Positions 17,977 through 26,980 of a stretch of 64,000 nt of DNA are shown here, one piece after another. The notes below the pieces were generated by a model. It was not told where the DNA came from. It made no database searches and was given only the letters and a program-made list of their open reading frames with translations. The position numbers and the translations under genes are program-made. The stretch comes from JAOUGY01 sp963785075 (GTDB lineage Bacteria; Actinomycetota; Acidimicrobiia; Spongiisociales; ZC4RG35): positions 62,001 through 126,000 of the forward strand of contig CAWATW010000007.1 of the NCBI GenBank assembly GCA_963785075.1, read 5' to 3'. Position 1 is the first letter of the stretch. Each line of letters begins with the position of its first letter.

Positions 17977-19389
17977 TCAGCTGTCGAATCCGAGTCCGGC
18001 TCGATCGAGCATCCGGAGCCACAGGTTTCGTTTGCCGGTTCGGTCCTCGTGATCGAGGGACCAGCGAGTCGCCTGGATGCCGACGAACCGGAATGGCTCG
18101 GGCGGGAACGGGAGCGGCTTCTGCTTGACGAACTCGAGCTCGGTCGCTGCCGACCTACGGCCATCCAGCAGATCGAGCATCACTTCTGCGCCGAACCGAG
18201 ATGCGCCCACTCCGAGGCCCGTGTAGCCGAGGGCGTAGCCGACTCGGCCTTGCATCGCCGTTCCCCAGAAGACACAGAAACGTGTGCTCGTGTCGATGAC
18301 CCCACCCCATGCGTGCGAGAACTTCATGCCCGCGAGCTGGGGGAAGGTCTCGAAGAAGTGTTGCGACAGCACCGCCCAGGTCTCCGGGCGAGATTCGAGA
18401 TCGGGGTTGACCTTGCCACGCCAGTAGTAGATGGCGTCGTAGCCGCCCCACAGTATGCGGTTGTCTGCCGTGAGTCGGTAGTAGTGGAACTGGTTCCCGA
18501 TGTCCGACAGCCCCTGTCGCCCGTTCCAACCGATCGAGGCGAGCTGTGCGTCGTCGAGAGGTTCGGTCACCATGCAGTAGTCGTACACGGGCGCCAGATA
18601 GTGGCCGATTCTGCGGAGCAGCGGTGGGAAGGCGTTGGTGGCGAGCGCAACCCTGCCTGCCCGAATCTTCCCGAGTGGAGTGGTGACCATCACGCCGACG
18701 CCGTCGCGTTCGATCCCGGTCGCCTTTGTGTCTTCGTAGATCGTCACGCCGAGGGACTCGGCTGCCGCCTTCAAACCCCAGACGAGCCGTGCAGGATCGA
18801 CGAGGGCGGCACGATCTTTCCTCCACAGGCCACCGGTGTATGTCGGTGAGTGAACTTGGGCCTGCATGGCCGCTCGATCGAGCAGTTCTACGGGTTGCCC
18901 GAGGTGCCGGAGCTGTGCGTGGTCTTCTCGAAGCTCGTCGTAGTAGGACTCGGAATGGTCCGTGGTGGCGACGTCGATGACGCCGGTCCGTTCGTAGTCG
19001 CAGTCGATGTCGTAGCGGCGGATCGCTGCTTCGATCTCGTCGAGGTTCTCCAACCCGAGACGTTCGAGCTCGGCGAGCTCGTCAGGGAACCGCTGCTGAC
19101 CGTTGGCGATTCCGTGCGTGAGGCTGGCCTCAATGAAGCCGCCGTTGCGCCCGCTCGCCGCCGATCCGACCTCGCGGGCGTCGATCAAGACCACATCGCG
19201 GGACGGATCCCGTTCCTTTGCGAGCACCGCCGTCCAGAGCCCCGTGTACCCGCCGCCGATGACGCACAGGTCCGTCGACGCCGTCCGGACGAGTGTCGGA
19301 TTGGATTCCGGCGCGTCGACGTCTTCGGTCCAGTACGGATAGGGGGATGCGTCGGCAATTGCATCGAGATAGGCGTCGCTGTTCGACAT
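17977..19389 (-). CDS. FAD-dependent amine/amino-acid oxidase (DAO family)
   Basis: 470 residues from the ATG at 19389; the open frame upstream is not protein-like. A Rossmann motif CVIGGGYTGLWTAVLAKE follows an N-terminal extension with SPYPYWTED, and AREVGSAASGRNGGF is the flavin-contact segment. The layout is that of gamma-glutamylputrescine oxidase/OrdL-like DAO proteins, which oxidise small amines or amino acids. Substrate not predictable. No partner gene is adjacent except a LysR regulator 228 bp upstream on the same strand. Confidence 0.88.
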   Translation of the reverse strand: MSNSDAYLDAIADASPYPYWTEDVDAPESNPTLVRTASTDLCVIGGGYTGLWTAVLAKERDPSRDVVLIDAREVGSAASGRNGGFIEASLTHGIANGQQRFPDELAELERLGLENLDEIEAAIRRYDIDCDYERTGVIDVATTDHSESYYDELREDHAQLRHLGQPVELLDRAAMQAQVHSPTYTGGLWRKDRAALVDPARLVWGLKAAAESLGVTIYEDTKATGIERDGVGVMVTTPLGKIRAGRVALATNAFPPLLRRIGHYLAPVYDYCMVTEPLDDAQLASIGWNGRQGLSDIGNQFHYYRLTADNRILWGGYDAIYYWRGKVNPDLESRPETWAVLSQHFFETFPQLAGMKFSHAWGGVIDTSTRFCVFWGTAMQGRVGYALGYTGLGVGASRFGAEVMLDLLDGRRSAATELEFVKQKPLPFPPEPFRFVGIQATRWSLDHEDRTGKRNLWLRMLDRAGLGFDS

Positions 19390-19617
19390 ACGTTCAGACA
19401 AAGCTACAGGCTCTGCGGGCTTTCTCGGCCAACAGATGCCGCCCATCGTCGCAATCCGACCGATCTCTCGAGATCTCGACAGGTCCGCGAGCGCCTTCGG
19501 GGCTGTGATCCTCGCCCACCGAGCTTTCGGCGTCGGCGCCCATCCCCACCCTCGACCCGATGCACCGCTCCTGTGGGACGAGGTCATTGAGCGGCCGGCC
19601 CACCGCTGAGAGCGAGT

Positions 19618-20514
19618 TCAACCAACGTCTTTGCGTTCGTCGAAGATCTCGATCACCGTGTCGACGAAGTCGAGCACGTGCCGGCGGCTCTCTCCGGCCC
19701 GGTGCGCGATGTAGTGCTCGAGTCGCTCGAGCTGGGGCATCTCCTTCCACACCAGGTCTTGCCCGCCGAGCTCGGCCAGTGAGCGGGTGCCCGTGTGGAC
19801 TCCGAGCTTCATGCGGATGGCCTCCACGAGTGCGTCCAACGTTCGGAACTGGGCGACGATTCTCGGCGGGCGACCTTCGCGCAGGGCGGTGGCCATCCAG
19901 TAGTCGTGCCAGGCCCGGTCTTCGGTGGCGAAATCGAAGGTTGGCTCGACCAATGCCCGATCGATCGGAAGCGGATCGAGCTCGGCGAGAGGGTGATCGG
20001 CCGCCATGACAATCCCCAGGGGCTCCGAGAAGACGGTTGCCACAACCAGTCCGGTGTGATCGAACGGCCCGTACACAAAAGCAACGTCGGCTTCGGACGT
20101 GCGGAGTCCTCCTGTCGGATCCGTTGTGTCTCCGAACCGAATGAGCATTTCGACTTCTGGATGTTCTGCGGTGAAACGTTCGAGTGCCGCCGCATAGAAC
20201 ACGTGATGCACGGCGGCGACGAACCCCACGGTCATTCGCAGGGTCGGATCCGCCGCCGCTCTTGCAGCCTCGACTGCGGCATCGGCGCCGGCGAGGAGGG
20301 GCGTCGCCTGTTGATACAGCGCCTCACCGGCGGGCGTGAGTGCGACGCGACGAGTGTCACGGTCGAAGAGCTTGGCGCCGATGCGCTCCTCGAGCTGCCG
20401 GATCTGTGCGCTGAGCGCCTGTTGCGCGATGAACAGCCGCTGCGCGGCCCGAGTGAAGTTGAGCTCTTCGGCAACCGCCACGAACGCTCGTAGATGCCGC
20501 AACTCGATGTTCAT
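19618..20514 (-). CDS. LysR-family transcriptional regulator
   Basis: 298 residues from the ATG at 20514. The N-terminal winged helix-turn-helix is typical (MNIELRHLRAFVAVAEELNF, AAQRLFIAQQALSAQIRQLE, LFDRDTRRVALTPAG). The rest is the periplasmic-binding-protein-like effector domain. It is divergent from the berberine-type oxidase gene at 20610, with a palindromic site between them, the usual arrangement for a LysR activator and its target. Confidence 0.93.
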   Translation of the reverse strand: MNIELRHLRAFVAVAEELNFTRAAQRLFIAQQALSAQIRQLEERIGAKLFDRDTRRVALTPAGEALYQQATPLLAGADAAVEAARAAADPTLRMTVGFVAAVHHVFYAAALERFTAEHPEVEMLIRFGDTTDPTGGLRTSEADVAFVYGPFDHTGLVVATVFSEPLGIVMAADHPLAELDPLPIDRALVEPTFDFATEDRAWHDYWMATALREGRPPRIVAQFRTLDALVEAIRMKLGVHTGTRSLAELGGQDLVWKEMPQLERLEHYIAHRAGESRRHVLDFVDTVIEIFDERKDVG

Positions 20515-20534
20515 CTCCGCGCAGGATACGAGCC

Positions 20535-20555
20535 GTGACAAGTCCTGGTTGTCAC
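20535..20555. promoter_or_regulatory. LysR-type palindromic operator
   Basis: GTGACAA-N7-TTGTCAC is a perfect 7-bp-arm inverted repeat in the 95-bp gap between the divergent LysR and oxidase starts. Such dyads with a T-N11-A-like core are the usual LysR recognition sites. Confidence 0.6.
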
Positions 20556-20609
20556 ACCCACATCCGATCGGTGTTTCACACGGCCTTCGTCCTGTCGCAC
20601 AGTGCTCGC

Positions 20610-21989
20610 ATGACACTCATCAACGACTCCCGCGTTCGGTCGCTCGCCGACCGAACGCGAATCGAAGGCACGATCGTGCTTCCCGGCGACCCCGCTTGGG
20701 ACGCGGCTCGGCAGGCGTGGAACCTCGCGGTGGACCAGCGTCCGGCGATGGTCGCCTTCCCGGAGAGCGTCGAGGACGTGGTCGGGCTCGTGAGGCTGGC
20801 CGAGGATGCGAACCTTGCGGTCGTGACCCAGGGAACGGGCCACGGCGCCACCGGCTACGCAGATCTGGCCGGCACTCTGCTCATCAGAACAACTCGGCTG
20901 CGCCGGATGTCGATCGATGGAGCCACGTGCCGGGCGGGCGCCGGTGCGCTCTGGGGCGAGGTTGCCGAGGAAGGCCGCCAACTCGGGCTGGCGGGCCTTG
21001 CAGGTTCGTCGCCCGACGTCGGCGTGGTCGGGTACACGCTGGGTGGAGGGATCGGGTGGCTGTCCCGCGCCTACGGCCTCGCTGCGAACCGCGTGAGATC
21101 GATCGAGATCGTGATCGCGGACGCGACCGTGTGTCGAGTGGACCGGGCGAGCGATCCAGATCTGTTCTGGGCCCTCCGTGGAGGCGGCGGCGGGCTGGGC
21201 GTCATCACGTCGATCGAGTTCGATCTGATCCCGATCGACCGGGTCTACGCCGGGACGATCGCATGGAATGCAGACCGGGCCGACACCGTTCTCGAGGCGT
21301 GGTCCCGATGGACGGCCGAACTCGACGATTCCGTCACGTCGATCATCCGCTTCCTCAACCTGCCGGCAATCCCGGATGTGCCCGAACCGTTCCGAGGGCG
21401 ACGGATGTTGACGTTGGGCGCGGCTGCCGTCGGCGATCGCCGGAAGGCCGAACACGCCATAGGGGTCCTGCGAGACATCGGTGGACACGAACTCGACACG
21501 TTCGCCGACATGGCGCCGGCCGACCTCGTGCGATTGCATGGCGATCCCGAGGGGCCGACGCCGGGGATGTCGCACCACACCCTGCTCAGCTCGTTCGGAG
21601 CCGACGCCTGCCACCAGTTCGACCAGGCTGCCGGAGTCGCCTCGGACACCCCACTCGTTTCGGTCGAGATCAGGCACCTCGGTGGCGCATCGGGCCGCCC
21701 CGTGCTCGACGGCGGCGTCGCATCTCACATCGACGCCCCGTACGTGCTCAACGCAGTTGGCATGGCGGGAAACGAAGAGGAACGCCGAGCGACGTGGTCG
21801 CACCTCGACGCCGTCGTCGACGCCATGAAGCAATGGTCCGGAGGGAGCTACCTCAACTTCGTGGAGCGCCCCGACGGCTCCATCTTCGCGGCGGGAACCG
21901 CGGCGAGGCTTCGCGACGTCAAAAGCCGGGTCGACCCACGAACGAGATTTGCAGTGAGGACGGGACTGTCCGCGATTGCCGGAACCTGA
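20610..21989 (+). CDS. FAD-linked oxidoreductase (berberine-bridge/BBE type)
   Basis: 459 residues from the ATG at 20610. The FAD-binding type 4 domain is clear: VVTQGTGHGATGYADLAGTL, GSSPDVGVVGYTLGGGIGWL and DLFWALRGGGGGLGVITSIE. The C-terminal SYLNFVERP resembles the BBE motif. The His of GTGHGA is the likely 8-alpha FAD attachment residue; the second Cys of bicovalent members is not evident. Substrate unknown; probably controlled by the divergent LysR protein. Confidence 0.88.
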   Translation: MTLINDSRVRSLADRTRIEGTIVLPGDPAWDAARQAWNLAVDQRPAMVAFPESVEDVVGLVRLAEDANLAVVTQGTGHGATGYADLAGTLLIRTTRLRRMSIDGATCRAGAGALWGEVAEEGRQLGLAGLAGSSPDVGVVGYTLGGGIGWLSRAYGLAANRVRSIEIVIADATVCRVDRASDPDLFWALRGGGGGLGVITSIEFDLIPIDRVYAGTIAWNADRADTVLEAWSRWTAELDDSVTSIIRFLNLPAIPDVPEPFRGRRMLTLGAAAVGDRRKAEHAIGVLRDIGGHELDTFADMAPADLVRLHGDPEGPTPGMSHHTLLSSFGADACHQFDQAAGVASDTPLVSVEIRHLGGASGRPVLDGGVASHIDAPYVLNAVGMAGNEEERRATWSHLDAVVDAMKQWSGGSYLNFVERPDGSIFAAGTAARLRDVKSRVDPRTRFAVRTGLSAIAGT

Positions 21990-22003
21990 GAGAGAGCGAA
22001 AGA

Positions 22004-22543
22004 ATGAACGTCCATCCCAAGACAATGGTGGCAGTGCTGGCTCTGGCGGTCGGTGCTTGCGCCCAACCCACCGCCACGTCGGTCCCGGACCCCGTCGTGG
22101 ACACGATTCCGCCGGTCATCGACACGACCCCAGAACCCGCGGAGGCTTCTCGTTTCGGGTTCGTGTCGATCGACCGAACGAGCGGCGACGTGGTCGTCGA
22201 CTTCGACGAGGCCGAGATGTTGACCGGCGACGCTGCCGTGGAGGCGGCGGTCGAGGCCGGTGTGATCGCAGAAGGCGAAGACCTCCCCAACGACTTCTTC
22301 ATCGTCGACGGTGGCACGGGCATCGAGCAACTCGAGTTGGCGGACGGCGTGTCGATCGCGGTGTTGTCAGGTGATGATGCCGGTGCGACCCTCGACGTCG
22401 ACCTCGATGCGTTGGCCGACCTCTACGACGGCAGCTACGAGGGTCCCGCCGTGTATGGCATCGCCCCCGGTCAGCCGGTGGCGATGAACGTGCACACCGC
22501 GGACGGTGTGGTCACTGCGATGGAGGCCGTGTACCTCCCGTGA
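22004..22543 (+). CDS. Secreted lipoprotein, unknown function
   Basis: 179 residues. A short signal with lipobox-like LAVGACAQ (Cys near residue 20) is followed by a Pro/Thr linker and an acidic domain of about 130 residues (for example SIAVLSGDDAGATLDVDLDA). No recognised family. It begins 15 bp after the oxidoreductase stop and may be its operon partner. It is convergent with the selenoprotein gene. Confidence 0.72.
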   Translation: MNVHPKTMVAVLALAVGACAQPTATSVPDPVVDTIPPVIDTTPEPAEASRFGFVSIDRTSGDVVVDFDEAEMLTGDAAVEAAVEAGVIAEGEDLPNDFFIVDGGTGIEQLELADGVSIAVLSGDDAGATLDVDLDALADLYDGSYEGPAVYGIAPGQPVAMNVHTADGVVTAMEAVYLP

Positions 22544-22550
22544 AAGCAGT

Positions 22551-22587
22551 CGTGCGGTCGGTGGATCATTGGGTCGCCGACCGCACG
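22551..22587. terminator. Convergent hairpin between lipoprotein and selenoprotein genes
   Basis: An 11-bp perfect stem (CGTGCGGTCGG and its complement) with a 15-nt loop overlaps the last codons of the minus-strand gene. It lies 8 bp past the plus-strand stop, so it could serve both. Confidence 0.5.
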
Positions 22588-23102
22588 GCCACGAGCACAT
22601 GGTCGAGGTCGGCGTGGTCGCCCGCGTAATCTTCCCGGTCGACATAGACGACCTCGTTCGGGGGTGCCATGACGACGGTTGCCCCGAGTTGGAGGGGGCG
22701 CCTGCCCGTCTTGTGCTGTCGCTTGCCCTTCGCAAGGGATCGGGCGGCGGCGCCGTATTGGGCGGGGCGCAGCATGCTGGACACCGAGACGGATTTCACC
22801 TCGATCGCTGCGGCCGCTGCACCATCTTCATCCAGCAGCACAGGGAACGGAACTCGCTCGTCGGCGATGAATGCTTCGGCGTATCGCTTGCCGCCCGTGC
22901 CGATCGCCGTCACGCCGGCTCCGGCGTCCATGAGCTCCTGGTGTCTGTCGCGAACCTGACCGGCTCGCTCACGGCAAGTCAGTCAGCCGAAGTGACGCAG
23001 GAACAACAGCACGTGGGGGGCGTCGGCCCACAGGTCGCCGAGTCGGTGTGGCGAGCCGGTGCTGTCGGGAAGTGAAAGGTCGGCGATGTCGGTGACGGGC
23101 AT
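22566..23102 (-). CDS. Selenocysteine-containing peroxiredoxin-like (AhpC/TSA_2) protein, UxxC
   Basis: 178 residues when the in-frame TGA at 22983-22985 is read as selenocysteine. Translation from the ATG at 23102 gives MPVTDIADLSLPDSTG, then HVLLFLRHFG, then U-L-T-C, then RERAGQVRDRHQEL, running on in frame into a clean thioredoxin-fold C-terminus. In the AhpC-TSA_2/PRXL2-like family the segment FLRHFGCPFC carries the redox CxxC, so TGA replaces exactly the first catalytic Cys. Genes for SelB and SelA lie immediately upstream on the same strand (61 bp gap), and a SECIS-like hairpin starts at the first base after the TGA. Predicted role: thiol peroxidase or disulfide reductase. Ignoring the recoding would split it into a 39-residue fragment and a headless 121-residue piece. 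Confidence 0.9.
22956..22982 (-). promoter_or_regulatory. Bacterial SECIS-like stem-loop
   Basis: Immediately after the TGA the mRNA can fold: CUGAC pairs with GUCAG, then a U-G wobble and a U/C mismatch, GC/GC, a bulged A, CG/CG and a UGAG apical loop about 12-15 nt from the TGA. Bacterial SECIS elements lie within the coding region just downstream of the UGA with a small apical loop bound by SelB. Confidence 0.7.
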
Positions 23103-23162
23103 GTCTCTCCTCCTCCACGACGACCGTACTGCCGAACACACGGAAAGCGGTAGTCGAAGGGC

Positions 23163-24926
23163 TCAGCGGAGCCGGCGCGTGTCACCCATCCGTATGGTGA
23201 CACCGGTTCGGTCGGCCCACTCGAGAAACGGGACCGCGTACTTGCGCGAGAGCCCCGTACGGTCCTTGAACTCCGACACCGTGAACCCGTCTGCCATACC
23301 GGTGAGCTGGCCGACGATCTGCTCGACATGGCTCGGCAGGAAGACGAACTCGTCGCTGATCTTGACCAGTTCGCCATCCCGAATCAGAGCGTGGAGCAGC
23401 TCCCGGTCGATCCCCAGCTCCGCGACCCTGGGCACGGCCGGTCCCGCCTGTTCGAGAAGGCTGCGAGCCGCTGCCCAGTCGGCGTCACGGTCGGCGCGTG
23501 TCACAGTGAACCCGACGTTGCGAACCGTCGTTCCGTCGGTCGTCAGGTCGGTGGTGGCGGCTACCGCCGCCGCCACCAAGTCGACTGGGGCGTCGAGGGT
23601 CGTGGCCAGCGATGCCGATGGGATCCCCGGTCTCAGAGGGTTGTCGCGATGAAATGCGTCGACGATTCCGATGGCAGCTTCCGCCACCGACTCGATGTGT
23701 CCGGCTGTGACGAAGTTGCCTGCGACCTCCCGACCGTTGGTCGGAGTTCCGCCTCCCGAGTCGGTTGCGATGTGCGAGACGGGCGAGATCCCGCGGGCAG
23801 CGAGCAGGGCGGCTGCTCGATCGTCTGCCCGTCCCCCGAGTGCCGACTTCAAGGCCTCGAAATGCCGCACCATTTCGCGTCCACGCCGTGGAGGTGATGG
23901 GTCGACGATTCGACCGCCGGCGACGACGAGTCGTCGACCGGTCTCCCGCAACACGAAGCGGTCGCCCATCGCCAGCGGTAGCGGCTCGGGTAGCTCGACG
24001 ACTGCGTGGTCGTCCGCGAGCATTCGGATCCGGACCGGCCACGAACCCGAGCCGATGTGCAAGTGGTATGCCCCGCGATCCGTGATGGCGTCGACGTACC
24101 GGGCGGGTCGAGCCCACACCGAGATCCGATCCGTGGTGCGCCACTGTCCGGGTCGACCGATCATCGCCCCGCGGGCGATGTCACCGCGCTCGACACCCGA
24201 GAGGTTGAGGGCAACCCGACGGCGCGGACCGGATGCTGCCACCTCCTGTTCGTGGGACTGGATGGACCGAATACGGCCCGAGCGCTCCCCGGGCCAGATG
24301 GTGACGTGCTCACCGATGGCGAGCGATCCATCGAGCAGCGTGCCGGTCACCACCGTTCCCGCGCCTGCGATCGAGAACGAACGATCGACCCAGAGCCGCG
24401 GTCGGTCCCCAGTCACGGCCGGAACCGTATCGAGGAGACCTTCCAGTGTGGTCCGGAGATCATCGAGACCTGTATCCGTCTGAGCCGACACGGGCACGAT
24501 GGCGGCACCTTGGAGCGAGGTACCCTCGAGCTGTTCAGCGATCTCGAGCTGCGCCAACTCCATCAGCTCGTCGTCGACGCGATCGATCTTGGTGAGCGCA
24601 ACGACCGCCCGATCCGTGTCGAGCAGGTCGAGGACCGCAAGGTGCTCTTCGGACTGAGGCATCCAGCCTTCGTCGGCTGCCACCACGAGCATCGCAACAT
24701 CGATCGCCTCGATCCCGGCGAGCATGTTCTTGATGAAGTGCTCGTGGCCCGGAACATCGACGAACGACACCTCGTGGTGGCCGAGCGTGGCCCAGGCGAA
24801 GCCAAGATCGATGGTGAGGCCTCGAGACTTCTCCTCGTCCCATCGGTCCGGGTCGCGGCCGGTGAGGGCGCGAACGAGCGTCGACTTGCCATGGTCCACG
24901 TGCCCGGCCGTTCCTACTACAGGCAT
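23163..24926 (-). CDS. selB: Selenocysteine-specific elongation factor SelB
   Basis: 587 residues. The N-terminal GTPase is unmistakable: GTAGHVDHGKSTLVRALTG (G1), RGLTIDLGFAWA (G2), FVDVPGHEHFIKNML (G3) and ALTKIDRV (G4). EF-Tu-like beta-barrel domains follow, and the last ~200 residues hold winged-helix repeats ending FLEWADRTGVTIRMGDTRRLR-type sequence, which in SelB bind the SECIS hairpin. It delivers selenocysteyl-tRNA to recoded UGA codons. It overlaps the end of selA by 10 bp and precedes the recoded peroxiredoxin-like gene. Confidence 0.96.
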   Translation of the reverse strand: MPVVGTAGHVDHGKSTLVRALTGRDPDRWDEEKSRGLTIDLGFAWATLGHHEVSFVDVPGHEHFIKNMLAGIEAIDVAMLVVAADEGWMPQSEEHLAVLDLLDTDRAVVALTKIDRVDDELMELAQLEIAEQLEGTSLQGAAIVPVSAQTDTGLDDLRTTLEGLLDTVPAVTGDRPRLWVDRSFSIAGAGTVVTGTLLDGSLAIGEHVTIWPGERSGRIRSIQSHEQEVAASGPRRRVALNLSGVERGDIARGAMIGRPGQWRTTDRISVWARPARYVDAITDRGAYHLHIGSGSWPVRIRMLADDHAVVELPEPLPLAMGDRFVLRETGRRLVVAGGRIVDPSPPRRGREMVRHFEALKSALGGRADDRAAALLAARGISPVSHIATDSGGGTPTNGREVAGNFVTAGHIESVAEAAIGIVDAFHRDNPLRPGIPSASLATTLDAPVDLVAAAVAATTDLTTDGTTVRNVGFTVTRADRDADWAAARSLLEQAGPAVPRVAELGIDRELLHALIRDGELVKISDEFVFLPSHVEQIVGQLTGMADGFTVSEFKDRTGLSRKYAVPFLEWADRTGVTIRMGDTRRLR

Positions 24927-26260
24927 GCCGCCCCGAGGGCTTCGGCGACCTCACTGTCACGGCGTGACGGCACTGCACGGAGGTCGACGACCAGCACGCC
25001 TTCTTCGCGCCGGGCGACCACCGCGGGATCACCGCAAAGCAGGGCGAGGTATCGCCTATCCACTGCGCCGTCCACGACCACGACGGGGCTGGGCACCTCG
25101 GAGCCGGGGACACTGCCCGCACCGACCGTCGAGGCCCTGGTTTCGATGTGGGCCGAAGACACTCCGGACTGGGACACGACCGCTTCACACCGGACCTGGA
25201 GCTCGTCGAACGGTGCCAGTGCCATGGCCCAGAAGGGAAGCGTGGCAGCCGTCCCGGACGCGTAACGCTCGAGGGTGACATCGAGAGCGGCGAGGCTCGA
25301 CCCGTCGATCCGCATGGCGCGGGCAACCGGGTGTCGCCGCAGTCGCTCCACCAGATCGGCAGCGCCGACGACGATGCCCGCCTGCGGACCGCCGAGCAGC
25401 TTGTCACCGGAGAACATGACGAGCGATGCCCCCGCTTCGATCGATTGCGTGATGCCTGGTTCGTCGCGGAGCCACGACGGCGGGGGGCCGGTTATCCACG
25501 GCGTTCGAGCGTCGAGGAGCCCGCTTCCTGCGTCGAACACCAGCGGGAGATCCAACTCTCGGCCGAGAGCCGCCAGCTCACCGATGCCGGCTTCCTCGGT
25601 GAACCCTTCGACGCGGTAGTTCGATGGATGCACCTTGAGGAGCATTCCGGTGTCGGCTCCGCATGCAGCCCGGTAGTCACCGAGCCGGGTGCGGTTGGTC
25701 GTTCCCACCTCGACCGCCCTCGCTCCGGAGGCCGACATCAGTTCGGGGAGTCGATACGAGCCGCCGATCTCTATCAGCTCGCCTCGGGACACCGGAACCT
25801 CGCGATTGGTGGCGAGGGCGGCAAGCGCGAGGAAGAGCGCCCCTGCGTTGTTGTTCACGACCAGCGCGGCCTCGGCGCCGGTGAGAACCCGCGCCAGCTC
25901 CAGGGCATGGGTTCCACGGCCGCCGCGTTTCCCGCTGTCGAGCCGCATCTCGAGGTTCGAGTAGCCGACGGCGATCGCGTGGGCGAGCTCCGCGGCCGCA
26001 GGGTCGAGCGGTGCCCGACCGAGGTTGGTGTGGAGCAGCACGCCCGTCGCATTGATGACCGTCCGGGGTCGCCGTTCCAACAGAGCCGCTGCGGTGGTGG
26101 TGGCGAGTTCGTCGGCGCGTACCGCTTCGCCGGCGGCGATCGCCCGCCGTGCCTGGTCGATCGCCGACCGGGCGATGTCACGTGCCACCGGACCCGGAAG
26201 TCCCGCCGGCAGCGAGGCCGCAACCTGGTTGACCGAAGGGAGATCGCGGAGCGAAGCCAT
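24917..26260 (-). CDS. selA: L-seryl-tRNA(Sec) selenium transferase
   Basis: 447 residues, close to the usual SelA length. It is a PLP-dependent fold with INATGVLLHTNLGRAPLDP near residue 65 and the lysine-bearing FSGDKLLGGPQAGIVVG near residue 285. It converts seryl-tRNA(Sec) to selenocysteyl-tRNA(Sec) using selenophosphate. First gene of the selA-selB-selenoprotein run. Neither selD nor the tRNA(Sec) gene is seen in this window, so they must lie elsewhere if the pathway is complete. Confidence 0.95.
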   Translation of the reverse strand: MASLRDLPSVNQVAASLPAGLPGPVARDIARSAIDQARRAIAAGEAVRADELATTTAAALLERRPRTVINATGVLLHTNLGRAPLDPAAAELAHAIAVGYSNLEMRLDSGKRGGRGTHALELARVLTGAEAALVVNNNAGALFLALAALATNREVPVSRGELIEIGGSYRLPELMSASGARAVEVGTTNRTRLGDYRAACGADTGMLLKVHPSNYRVEGFTEEAGIGELAALGRELDLPLVFDAGSGLLDARTPWITGPPPSWLRDEPGITQSIEAGASLVMFSGDKLLGGPQAGIVVGAADLVERLRRHPVARAMRIDGSSLAALDVTLERYASGTAATLPFWAMALAPFDELQVRCEAVVSQSGVSSAHIETRASTVGAGSVPGSEVPSPVVVVDGAVDRRYLALLCGDPAVVARREEGVLVVDLRAVPSRRDSEVAEALGAACL

Positions 26261-26326
26261 GGCGGTTGAGCCTACCGGGGGCGGACACGGGCGGTGCTCG
26301 GTCGCGTGCTGGGTATCGTGACTCGG

Positions 26327-26980
26327 GTGACGGTCCCAGCCAGCCCTGCCTCGTCGGTCATCCTCCTCCGGCGCCGGCTCTCATGGGAGATGCTCATGGT
26401 CGAGAGGCCTGCTCGTGGCGTCTTCGGAGGGATCTGGGCATTCCCGGGCGGTGCGGTCGAGGACGTCGACATATCCGTCGAGCGAATCGGGTTCGATGAC
26501 CGCTGGAGGGCTGCCGGGCTGAGAGAGACCGCCGAGGAGGTGGGGATATTTCTCACGGACCCGCCCGACGCGCATCCGACCTGCCCGCCTGGAGGCGATG
26601 TGCTGCAGGCTCTCGACCGGGCAGGCGCCCGGTTCGATCCATCGAGGCTCCGGTACCTGTCGTCGTGGATCACACCGATCGGGGTGCCGCGCCGTTTCGA
26701 TGCGCGCTTCTACGTGGCAACGGTCGATCCCGACGTTGAGGGCACGCTCCACACCGACGAGCTCGTCGACATGGCGTGGGTCGAGCCGTCCGAGGTACTC
26801 AGAAGGGTCAGGTCCGAGGAGTGGGCCATGATCTTCCCCACTGTGTGGCACGTCGAGATCCTGGCCGAGGCCGAGGACCCGCTGACCATCCCGCCTCATC
26901 CGATTCGCCAGTTGTCCGGCTTGTCGGGGCCTTTCGAGATCATGGACCTCGGCATCCCCGACGAGGAACGCCTGCCGTGA
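26327..26980 (+). CDS. Nudix hydrolase
   Basis: About 217 residues from the GTG at 26327; an in-frame GTG at 26294 is the alternative. The Nudix box is split but readable: the N-terminal GG of FPGGAVEDVD, then RAAGLRETAEEVGIFL (RExxEExG). The layout, with an insertion before the box, resembles NUDT7/19-like CoA or acyl-CoA pyrophosphatases. It overlaps the MBL-fold gene by 4 bp (GTGA). The 5' end of selA lies 66 bp away in divergent orientation. Confidence 0.85.
   Translation: MTVPASPASSVILLRRRLSWEMLMVERPARGVFGGIWAFPGGAVEDVDISVERIGFDDRWRAAGLRETAEEVGIFLTDPPDAHPTCPPGGDVLQALDRAGARFDPSRLRYLSSWITPIGVPRRFDARFYVATVDPDVEGTLHTDELVDMAWVEPSEVLRRVRSEEWAMIFPTVWHVEILAEAEDPLTIPPHPIRQLSGLSGPFEIMDLGIPDEERLP

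Noticed and set aside
20336..21990. 735-residue plus-strand open frame overlapping the BBE oxidase
   Set aside because: Only its 3' part (from 22004) is protein-like, as the lipoprotein; the rest is an Arg-rich shadow of the oxidase gene.
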